Positions 1 through 10,197 of a DNA stretch of 64,000 nt are shown piece by piece. This DNA comes from Lepidurus packardi (lineage: Eukaryota; Arthropoda; Branchiopoda; Notostraca; Triopsidae), in the NCBI GenBank assembly GCA_023053545.1, contig JAKZAN010000005.1, forward strand, positions 11,160,001 through 11,224,000, given 5' to 3'. The notes under the pieces are model-generated. The model saw only the letters and a program-made list of their open reading frames with translations. It did not search any database and was not told the origin of the DNA. Position 1 is the stretch's first letter. Every line of letters begins with the position of its first letter. The position numbers were made by a program, and so were the translations under genes.

Positions 1-70
1 CTTTAGTATTTTATTCTCGTTTTATGGATTTTTCCCCGATTTTTCCAACGATGTATGTTTTATTTTTTAG

Positions 71-727
<657 letters not shown>

Positions 728-916
728 AAACAGTGATAACTGTGACCAAAGGACAAACTGACGAAAAAAATCACAAGTTTGAGCAGTTACGACCCTTGTT
801 GTGCTTTTCTGTAGTCTAAACGTCTAAAAAACGGAAGACGAGAAAGGGGATGAATGTTTTTAGCTAGTCTGTGTTAACCTGGGCATCGTCGCTTTTAGTA
901 CATATTAATTTGCATA

Positions 917-3365
917 CTAAATTCTTCTGATTTTTTTGTGGGGAGGCTGAAACGAAGATGAGTGTGTGCGAATATCTAGGAATCCAATTTTCATTTCAAC
1001 ATCTGGAGCCAAATCGAGGTCAAATCTTAGCAATAACGGGTTTCTATCATCACAGAGAGGTAAATCCACCCCAAAACCTTTAAGCAACCAATCTGGTGCA
1101 TCTAAGGAAGGTAAATCGTCCACAATTTTCTTCAATATTGTCAAATCGTCTTCAGGTTTCATTAAAATTCTCTCAGAATTTTCCCTAAAAGGTCAAATCA
1201 AAAAGAAAGCATACATTTTTATTGTAAAAACTTAATTCCTAAGTAATTTAGAGTATTTTTCTCACCTCATGCCTAAAAATAATCCGAAATTCGTAGAAAC
1301 TTCAGCCTGGAATGCAATTACAACCCAAATTTGAACTATTGGGTCCGATTCAGCAACTCTTGTTATAAAAGGGAGTTCAACTGACACCAAACTGCAATAA
1401 ACAACAAATTCAAACGTTAAAAAGACGGCAAAAAGCTAAATAATTATAATAATAAATTATGTCAACTAATAACTAAGGTTAAAGTATTGAAATATCAGAT
1501 GATTACGGTATTAAAATATTAGATTATCGAACCGTTTAGTAACAAACGGATATACAGTTTTATTTTACGGAATACGATGATCTCCAGGAGTTTTCTTGAC
1601 ACTTAGGCATCCTCCTCCACTAATCCCCACTAAATTGTCGAAATTAAGATCCGAAGACGTTATATAACTGGGCTGGAGGTTTTGTTTTGTCAAATTATAC
1701 CACGGTAAGGGACTGTTAACCTAAAGAAAAATCCCCGCAAAAAAATAAAGTTGATTAGTTAAGAAAACTGAAATCAAAGCGATCAAATGTTGTTTACTTT
1801 GCCGTTTTCAAAGAACTGAGAACCGAAACCTTGACAAAAGTAAGTCCTCAAAGGTAGTTTAGTTGTACTATGGAGGTACAGATAAGGTTTAAGAAGGCGC
1901 CAATATTGCAGTTCGTTTGCCAAAAAGTTTTCCGTTCCCAAAGTTTCATAAGTCCATCCAGGGGCAAAAATGGCCACCGAAAGATCCTTTTTTCTTACCA
2001 CTTCCATCGCCTTCAAAGATAAAAGAGAAGTGTTAGATAAAAATGCATTCTATTAATGCCAAAAAAAATTTGAAATTTCTACTCTTTATGAAAAACATTG
2101 TTAAATAATGTCCTATTTAGGTATTAACTAATTATTATAAAAATTGTAATGTAATGTAATTTATAAATTCAGCAAACAATGTAATACTCATTTTATCAAA
2201 TATTTGCTACTATTTGTTGTAAATAGTTTTAGTTATTTTTAATTTACTTCACTGGTGTTAAATCCGCCGCCTCCAAGGCATCCTCTACCAAATACATCCA
2301 CGCCGACAAAAACATCTAATTCTCTTTCTCCAGCGTTGACTTTTGAATTCTCTAGGTGTTTTTCTTTCCAGCAATAATTCAAGAAAATTCCATCGCACGC
2401 ATCAAAGAAATTCCTGCAAAATTTAAATAAATTGTTACAAAATGAGTCTTGCGAAGGATATCAGGGAAACAGTGGCAAACTAACTTGTTTTTCTCATTCA
2501 GTTCGTTTTGCCAGTTGAGTTTGCCATCATGGGTGACGCTGTCGTACCAAATGACGTACGTGGGCGTGTCAGATTCTTCTTTTAGCCTGGTCTGGAGTTG
2601 CTTTAAGAAGTAGATGACGTTAGGAACCCAAGTTGGGTCTAACGCGTTTTCAATGTTGATTAGCCAGCCATCGAAATGACGTAAAGTCAGCGTAACTAAT
2701 TTATCGATCGTCGAATCGACCATTGATCGCGAGGAGAATAATTCAGAGCAGATTGCTTTGCCTTCATCCCATTCAGTAATGAAAGTTCCTGATTTGACAC
2801 AAATACAAAAGGAATATCATAATAAAACATCAAAATAAAGACGTACAAAATCGTAAAAGAAGAGTTTTATAAGTTAGTTATAAGAAATTTAGAGAAATCA
2901 GGGAGGTTTACTATACCTAAAACAGGAACTCCGTGCAAATGAGCGGCGTTTATCCAACCAGGAGGTGGGATTGTGATGAAATGGTGGCTGAAATAGACAA
3001 ATATGTCTATGGCAGGCCAGTTGAAGAAGCGGTAAGCTTTTGGCTTATCGCAGCCATTTATAAATCTTGTAAGAAAATAAAATTAATTTATAAAGATATT
3101 CTGAAGTGAATTTAAGAGGAAATTACTTGTCTTCTAAGTAGCCTCCAGCTAGATCATGGCAAACGAGAGTTTTGGGAACATTTTTACGTTGCCAAACTTC
3201 TTGGGACAGTAAAGACGCAGCTACACACAGAGCTGAAGACGGTTGTAATGGTAAAGTACATGGATTTAAGCAAGGTTTACACTCGAAAAGATCCCGCAAC
3301 GTATCAACAGGATAGCAGATGTCTTTAGAATTATTCGAAACTATCCCAGGATCCATTTGGGACAT
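917..3365 (-). CDS. Engase: Cytosolic endo-beta-N-acetylglucosaminidase (ENGASE, GH85)
   Basis: A multi-exon minus-strand gene. The first exon (3365 down to about 3123) encodes YPVDTLRDLFECKP and ends VCHDLAGGYLEDK. Later exons encode FFNWPAIDIFVYFSHHFITI and the GH85 core, including WLINIENAL at about 2660; the Glu of NIEN is the expected catalytic acid of the family. Then come FFDACDGIFLNYCWKEKHLE, VGVDVFGRGCLGGGGFNT and LSVAIFAPGWTYETLG. The C-terminal exons (about 1720-917) are less conserved and end IRRI, stop TAG at 917-919. The enzyme releases N-glycans between the two core GlcNAc residues in the cytosol. Exons join through short introns and I found no break. The Met at 3365 is the first in-frame ATG of the conserved N-terminus. 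Confidence 0.88.
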
Positions 3366-3752
3366 TATTTTTGGTTAGTAATCGCGGAAAAACTGAACTG
3401 CAATTGTTTTCATAACACAAATCATTTTTGCAACTGGAACCGCAAAGGACACATCAACAAGAATAGAAAGTTCAGCCACTTTGGAGATTTTTTTCGCTAA
3501 TGTTTGTAATGTAAAAACACTAGTGTTTTTTTCTAAGCTCCTCTGTTATACTCTTAGCAGATGGCAGTGTCTGCAACTAGCGCGAAACTTGAAAGTTCGT
3601 GGACAGCGATATATGGAGTCAAGACTTACAATATTTTATAAAATCATACTTATAAATCATATTTTATACAATATTTTATAAAATCTAAAAATTGTAGAGT
3701 GTTAAGAATGAAGGAATTAGAAACGTTGTTAAAGGAAATCTAATATTTCTAC
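3366..3752. other. Intergenic spacer
   Basis: 387 bp between the ENGASE start and the first family pseudogene. It is AT-rich, with repeated ATTTTATA-type runs near 3640-3680. It should hold the ENGASE promoter, but I see no convincing TATA box. Confidence 0.4.
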
Positions 3753-4700
3753 CTGAATTTCTGTAACGCGCGAAACAATCAATACACGATTTCACGCAGC
3801 TATCGCAATTGGGCCAAGTACCAGTACATCCTGGACGGGCTGTTTCGCACAAATCCATGGCTATAGATCCTCCGAAAAATAATTGTTCGATGCAAGATTG
3901 GGTCGCATTGTCTTTCAGTTTGTCGAAGACCACTTCTAGTAGAGGCTAAAAAAGACACTTGTCCCCAGTTTGTCGCGCAGAAATTATCGGCCAGTAGTTC
4001 GAATGTGTGATGCATTCCGTTTGTCTTGAAATTGAACGCTTTACAATCAGACCATTGCAAGCATTCCATTGCACAATACATTCGAACCCAAAGAACATCA
4101 CGCCACACTGCAGGTCTGTCATGGCCTGGAGGTACGTTCGTTCAGCCGATTTTCGCCTATTGCTATGGAAGTCTGACGTACCTAATGTATAGAAGCGTGG
4201 ATCTTCCTAGTGGGAACGTCACCAAACAGTACGTGATGGACTTTGTGGACATGAATCGCTTAATAGAAACTCAAAGTTTACACAAAGCTACAGTTTTACT
4301 ATAAACTCTCTACGGAATCTACCACGGAATACCTTGGCTACTACGCAAATCCGTAGATTTCTCCGAACGGTACCTTGAGCAACCTGACTTTCCGCCGTCT
4401 TCGCCAAGTCCAAGTACAGATTGGTTAGGATTGAATGTACAGAAATTAGCTCCTGCTCCATTCGTTTTGGTCGATATTCCTGACGATATTCACAATTGTG
4501 TCTCATTCTGGCTGACGAACCCTAGCAATGCTCGTAATGTCCCGGAGGAGCAAATCATGGCTTGTTTGGAAAAGTCGAAAGCAGCAATACCGTTGTAGTA
4601 TGTATTGGCATCCACTGGCCAAGAGCTGCTTCGGTGAATTTTAATCAAGGAGACGTTGGCTTGACTATCTAAGTGGTCTTGACTTTCTAGCATTTCAATC
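3753..4700. pseudogene. Broken, internally inverted copy of the PAN/fibrinogen-like secreted family
   Basis: The two halves of one family gene lie on opposite strands. The minus strand from about 4110 to 3753 carries the PAN-like exon 3 (LWVRMYCAMECLQWSDCKAF, then PGCTGTWPNCDSC), with one frameshift near 3935 and a preserved exon-3 donor (CAG|GTAGAAA) at 3753. The plus strand from about 4110 to 4700 carries the C-terminal exon (WPGGTFVQPIFAYCYGSLTY, then DMNRLIE). That half is broken by stops at about 4300 and 4350 and by several frameshifts before the terminal block. The exons meet head to head near 4110, so no single transcript could read both. I infer an inversion after duplication, followed by decay. 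It is not expected to make a protein. Confidence 0.8.
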
Positions 4701-5139
4701 GGATGAAATCCTAATATTTGCACTTGCTTTTTACATTGTCGTTACACTAAGTATATTAAACTATTACAGTGAACGTTCAAACTACTGCGGTATTTTTTTG
4801 TTCACGTTCATAGCAATTAGTGACTTTGGATGAATACAAAACAATTATTAATGCTCAGCACGTAAAGTCTAATCCTTTATTAATTTCTTCTGTAGTATCC
4901 CCTTCTTTGAATAGAACATCATCTATCAGTCGTACATTTCTCTAACCGTTCCCCTTAACTGGATCAATGCCTTAACTGGGCAAAGTATCAAGTCGGGTAC
5001 TTTGGGCTATATCACCTGAAACTTTCAATGAACGATTATGAACAAAATTGTTGTGAATTTTCCTTCGTGTCTTATAAATCTAAATTGCAGCAATTAACAG
5101 TGAAATAATCACATGTTTAATAAAGGATTATAAAAAAAA
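4700..5139. other. Spacer with no recognised gene
   Basis: AT-rich sequence between the inverted pseudogene and the orphan minus-strand coding remnant. I see no supportable ORF, RNA gene or repeat in it. Confidence 0.4.
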
Positions 5140-5145
5140 AAGTTT

Positions 5146-5580
5146 CCTATGCAGTGCCTCCCAAGTCCTCGTGAAGAACATAGAAGAATGCAAAAGGAAT
5201 GAAGGCGAACGTATCAGTAATCCTATCATTTCCCTTTTGTTCCGGTTTATCGTACACAGTAATTAAAACTATTTGGATTGTTTCCTCTAGGAATATACAA
5301 TAAAAAAGGGTCAGAAGGGCCAGCCCTCATACCAGCCCTCATAAAATGTCGTCTAGCTTCATAATATCACATGAGACAAAGGCTATCAATGTCCCGATGG
5401 GAATGGAATCACGTTTTCTGAGTACCAGTGTAAAGCTAGGGTACAAAAGCAATACAGCAGGTGAAACTGTGAGAAGATATGCCTTGCCCTTATTGTGTCT
5501 GTGACCCCAGTTCTTTACTGTGCGCACATACGAGGGACTATAACCCAGTACTGCGAAGACTGCGATCAGGTAAACAGGTA
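5146..5580 (-). pseudogene. Orphan membrane-protein gene fragment (two 3' exons)
   Basis: The minus strand shows what look like two exons. About 5574-5430 encodes FIPVYLIAVFAVLGYSPSY, a likely membrane helix, then VRTVKNWGHRHNKGKAYLLT and a second hydrophobic stretch, up to a possible GTGATT donor. About 5292-5149 follows a TTCCTAG acceptor and encodes ETIQIVLITVYDKPEQKGND, then ITDTFAFIPFAFFYVLHEDL and a stop. The composition looks like real protein. The reading frame upstream runs into a stop (TAA) and then into the next gene's promoter, so the 5' part is missing. I do not recognise the family. It is either a relic or the 3' end of a gene whose upstream exons I cannot place. Confidence 0.35.
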
Positions 5581-5660
5581 TAAAATTTTAATAGCAGACG
5601 CAAGGAAGTGTAAGTACAGTTTCTAGATTAAGATAGAGTGGGGAGTAGAAAAAACTAATA

Positions 5661-6948
5661 ATGTCTTGGCTGGTACTCTCAATGCTATTAGTAGCTAGAT
5701 TTGGAATCATATTAGGTAAAAGAAGCTTAACATCTAAGAAAAGTCCCGCTACAAGGAAATAAACTGATTTTTTTTACTGGTTTGATAGGGGACCAATTTT
5801 GGAGCAAGTTTGCAAGTGATTCGCACTACCAAAACTACAAATTAGTGTCCCAAGATCCGAACAATGTATTGATACACTATTACTCTTCAGGTTAGGCTCC
5901 TAAATTTTACTTAAATTGTCTAATTTAGCTTCCTTTCCTTCTTAAAACAAGTTTCCGTTTCGGTATTGTGGACCAAAATGCCCTGTGCCAGGAAATGCGT
6001 CGAAATTCCGAACTGCCAGGCTTTTAATTTCTACTCCAACGAGACTCATCATACTTGCGAGTTACTTGCCGACAATTTATGCTTGAATCGTACCGGGAGC
6101 CTGTTTTTACAAGCCCAATTAAGCAGTTCCATTTTCGACAAAATAAACGAAGGAATGAATGGATCTTGCATGAGTCAAAACTTGGCTAACGTATCAGCCA
6201 ACTCGTCGTGCGAGAAATTAAAGCCTGGTTGTACTGGTACCTGGCCAGCTTGCACCAACTGTGTCCGAAGTTGCATAGATTGTCAATATCGTTACAACTT
6301 TACCGGTACGAAAGACAGACATGCCATTTGACTACAAACAAAATGTACAACTTTTGTGCTAATGATCTTTTATTTCATTTCCTAGGGGACTATCAATGTA
6401 GAACATGGCCTGAAGGACCTTCAGCAAATCCGATACTAGCTTCTTGTTTCAGCGATCACACGTTTCTTATGAAGAGATCAGTGGATATTCCAAACGCATC
6501 TAACGTTTTCGAATACCGGATGTCCTTCACGGACATGAATCGCTTAATAAGAACCAACCTGTATACCCAATTACAATTTCTTTTTGCAGAGTCATGGGCC
6601 CCTAGCATCATCTATTCTGCAGCCTACAAAAACCCTTACATTGACTCCAACGGTACTTTAAGCAACTTGACTTTTTCCTATTCGAGTGAAAAAGATATGG
6701 ATTACTTACAACTCCATACCGCACCTTTAGCTCCAGCTCCTTTCATAACAATCACTACTGACAACACAAGTTGTGGTTCGTTCTGGCAGTTCAACCCTAA
6801 TAATGCGCTTAGTTGTCCTGGTGGAAATATTGGCCTGTTCGGTGCCGTCCAGCGAGACAACATGGGCAAAGTATTAAATACTGGAATACACTGGCCACCT
6901 GCTGGTGGAAAACTTCTAATACACGGAGATATATCATTGATTCCGTAA
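5661..6948 (+). CDS. Secreted PAN/Apple-like plus fibrinogen-like protein, copy 1
   Basis: Four exons: 5661-5715, 5789-5890, 5952-6305 and 6386-6948, all with GT-AG borders, sum to 1074 nt (357 aa). Exon 1 encodes a signal peptide (MSWLVLSMLLVARFGIILG). Exon 2 is 102 nt (FWSKFASDSHYQNYKLVS). Exon 3 is the PAN-like module CARKCVEIPNCQAFNFYSN, then HHTCELLADNLC, followed by a cysteine linker PGCTGTWPACTNCVRSCIDC. Exon 4 begins YQCRTWPEGPSANPI, has TDMNRLI, YKNPYIDSNGTLSNLTF and TSCGSFWQFNP, then CPGGNIGLFG, and ends NTGIHWP..DISLIP. Several N-x-S/T sites suggest glycosylation. It is probably an extracellular binding protein. No named orthologue is recognised; the domain reading is explained in the findings. 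Confidence 0.85.
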
Positions 6949-8690
6949 ACCAAGTTTGACGCAATGGCTCGGGCAGCGTAAACATAGTAATAGAAGGTGC
7001 TATACTGAAGACAATCTATGATTAAGAGTAGAACAGTATTTGCTGTTGTATTTCAGTTTTTACCTATAATTAATAACCTCCTTGATTCACGAACGCACAA
7101 TCCACACGGATACCAATTACTGTAAACCAACACACGTAATGATAACCATCTTCAATGCGGGGAGCATTCCTTCAACAAGTCGAAATGTCCCCGCAGAAAA
7201 ATTCGATTGAAAATGGCTTTGTTCGATCCTTATTTTCCAACTTTTTAGTCAAATAAATACTTAATATCTCAATTCGATTAATGTTTTTGCTATTATAAAT
7301 TGTTCTAAACAGGTACTAATTGTTGTTATAAACAGGTACTTTGCGCGCTCGGATTAGTCGCTTATTAAAGTCTTTTTTGTTATAAGTGCATGCCTAGACA
7401 AAAAGTTCCAGAAGTTTCTTAAATTAATGGGATGAAAGCCAAACTGAAGATAAAATGAAAGCTATTTGTTAACACTTATCTTAACTCAACCAACATTCAC
7501 CAAGGGCTTAAACTGCTTTAATTTTCCCTTTTTGGACAAGCTGAGAATCAAAGTGAAGAGTTCTACTAATCCTGCTGACATCGACTATTTTCTAGAAAGA
7601 ATATAAAGATTAAATTTTGGTGGGTCTATTCTTCCCAGCTTCTGTCCTTTGGTTGTGCATTAGCTACTAAGAAAAGAAAGCTTTAGATTTAATTTCGAAT
7701 CTAACCAGCCGTTTTCGAGAAATCTTGCTCTGAAAGTTTGACGACTTGATTTGTGACATAGTGCTGCTACAGCAAACTGTGGTAGCAAATTGTACTTTTG
7801 AAACGCAAAACAGGCGTAGAAACTTTGCCGGCTAGTTGATAATGTGCCCGTTAGATGGCACAGTTTTGACTAAAAACAGACCAACAACATATTTTGGTTT
7901 GTTTTTCCTTTTCTCTACCAATAATAAGACCAATAGAAAGTTTGTTTCAGAATAATAATAACCTTTTTTTTAAAAAAAAATCAGAAATATTAAATGGTCA
8001 GAAATAGTCGATAATGTGCCCGTTAGATAGCACAGTTTTGACTAAAAACAGACCAACAACAACTTTACCGGCAGTTAGCTAACTATTTCTTTTCTTACTT
8101 TCTTATGCAAGGCTTCCGCAAAACAATGACAGGCATCAGTGCCATCTGTGACTTTTTCCCATCATTAAGCTAAGGGAAGCCTTAATGAGCCTTAAAAAGC
8201 CTTCTATGGGAGACTGAAAGTAATGTTTTTAGTACAACAGGTTTTAATATTAGGACTATGGGAACAAGAGTAGTATATAAATCACAAGTAGAACCTTCAC
8301 CAGTGAGTATAAGAACTGCAATACAATTGACAACAATAGAGGAGGGCGAATGTAACCACAGTTTAAAGTGGGTGACACGGAGTTTTACATAAACAATATT
8401 AATCTCAAAGTTAAAAGAGAGAGGATAAATGTATCTCGTGTTCACGAGTAAAATCACATACGAATTAAAATAGAAACACTCGACTGTTCGCTCTGCCCAC
8501 TATGACGCAACTTTACCTTGCCTTTGACCGTATCGTTAACCTAGGTAGTTCAAGGGCATTGCGAAAAAAAAAGAAAGGTAGGACAGGGCAACGAAACCCG
8601 AGACAGAAAGAAATATCAATAAAATAGAAGAATAAAATAAAAAAAAATCCCTTCCGGCAATCCCCGGTACTGCGAGCTTCTGAGCAACCC
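6949..8690. other. Long spacer with a duplicated segment
   Basis: No gene is supported here. A block around 7839-7891 (ATAATGTGCCCGTTAGAT, then GACTAAAAACAGACCAACAA) recurs at about 8009-8061, and the AACTTTGCCGGC flank before the first copy recurs after the second. This is a direct repeat with a period of about 170 bp. An open minus-strand frame at 8182-8457 shows no recognisable domain. Confidence 0.45.
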
Positions 8691-9491
8691 ACTATAACAC
8701 AATAAACCCACGAATAACCACGAGCTTCCTGGATAGCCTTTCTCTTCCTTTAGTGCTTGCTGGAGACTTGTTAGGTACGAAATTGATTATCGGATTAAAA
8801 GTAGCACATTCTCGAACACAATAACCGAACCAGACCCGGAGCGGATTATCCGTGTACTCAGTTGTGTGAAGATTCTTGTCCAGTACTGAGTATTGAGTAC
8901 AGAGTAGTGTCAGAACGGAGAGAGCACAAACGTCGATCAGAAGTACATTTTCACTTACTTCACTTAAAACTTTCACTTCTTTACTTAAAAATTACAGTAC
9001 TAATCTCGCATACTTAGGTTTAAAGTAAAACTGTTGTACATTTCGCAGACATCCGAGGAAAGTCGTGAAAGCTTAGAAAGACATTTCTTTGAGTTCAACA
9101 AAGTAACGACGTGACTACACGAAGGTAATATTTGTAGTCTTTGTAAAATTTTTAATGTTTCAGGTTCCTTTCTAAGGCATATTTTAGTTCGCCATATTAA
9201 AATATGAAACAAACTAATCAAATATTATAGAGACTTGAAAAACAAAATTCAGTAAAATCAAGCTAAGGTATACTTCGCCATTTTCCATAGCAATAAATTA
9301 ACTGTCCAGCAAAAATTCTGCTGGTAAAGCTTTTAGAATTATCAAAACTAAGAATAAAGCATAAATCAAGAAAATTATTTGTGTAAATAAAAATTTTTGA
9401 TTTCGACTTCTTGCAAGAATTTAATTTACTGTGTTATATTTGTTTAGGCGGTGTTGCTAGTAAGAGTACACGTGCATTAATTGTTATGTCT
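8690..9491. repeat. Segmentally duplicated 5' flank of the secreted family
   Basis: Positions 9110-9491 resemble the flank of copy 3 at about 17270-17653; shared strings include AATATTTGTAGTCTTT and CAAAATTCAGT. Positions 8690-8830 resemble about 19570-19730 (CTTTAGTGCTT, AGACTTGTTAGGTACGAAAT). These are upstream regions carried along as the gene family duplicated. I compared them by eye, so the edges are approximate. Confidence 0.6.
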
Positions 9492-9712
9492 ATGGAGAAA
9501 TTCAGTACTATAGTAACATTCCTTGCAATTCTTTTATCTTCTTTGGGTAACGCGTTCTATAGTACATTGGTCGGTCTAAGAAAATATGTCCTTTAATGGA
9601 AAGTGAGCAACGGAATAAATTTGCCATCAGTACGAAATACCGTGGTTTTAAGCTGGTAACTAAAAGTACTGACGGAGTACTTGCTCTTCATTTCTATCAC
9701 CAATATGTCTAA
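9492..9712 (+). pseudogene. Two-exon remnant of the secreted family
   Basis: An ATG at 9492 opens a signal-peptide exon (MEKFSTIVTFLAILLSSLG) almost identical to that of the copy at 17654, with its donor GGGTAACG kept. The exon-2 equivalent (about 9600-9700; RNKFAISTKYRGFKLV) has lost both splice sites: the acceptor TAATAG is now TAATGG, and the donor TATCCAGGTTCG is now TATCACCAATATG, followed by TAA. No PAN or C-terminal exon follows; unrelated sequence and then the transposon lie downstream. It is a dead 5' fragment. Confidence 0.75.
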
Positions 9713-9783
9713 GCCATGCATTGTGCAGTACTATCCGTACGTATATAATAATACATTTACGTATAGAATGTACGTACAAAACT

Positions 9784-10197
9784 AAAGTATAGAATCATAA
9801 AAGGGGCGACCGTACGACAAAAGATCTGTTCCTAAGTAAATTAGCACTAAAGAACTCGATGAACTACTATGCGCAAATCCCACGTCAAATCCTTCTGGCA
9901 ATAGCAGTTGATTGCTAAAAAACTTACCAATAACAAAAAAAAAGCAACAGAGCACCCCTAAAACACAATAACAATATACAAATTCAGAGCTAAGTTCAGA
10001 TGGATTGACATGACCTCTTCCATACAAATTCAGAGCTTGATCCGTGGTTGCGCCATTTCTACTGCCAGTCACTCCAAGATTCGTGTCTAGCAAATCAGAT
10101 AAAGAAGTTTGAGTAGTGAAAGCAAGACAGTTAGGCTTGTTTTCTTCGTAATTAAACATAACCGAGGCATACGTAGCCATGCAGAAATACGTATTAC
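9784..10197 (-). CDS. Unassigned ORF abutting the transposon edge
   Basis: An open minus-strand frame of about 138 codons that runs into the left terminal repeat of the transposon. It contains MATYASVMFNYEENKPNCLA, NLGVTGSRNGATTDQALNLY, a hydrophobic stretch YCYCVLGVLCCFFFVIG and a run of serines near its end. The composition is protein-like and the length is unusual for AT-rich DNA, so it may be an exon of a host gene cut by the insertion. It has no recognisable domain and no confirmed splice sites. It may equally be chance. Confidence 0.2.
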
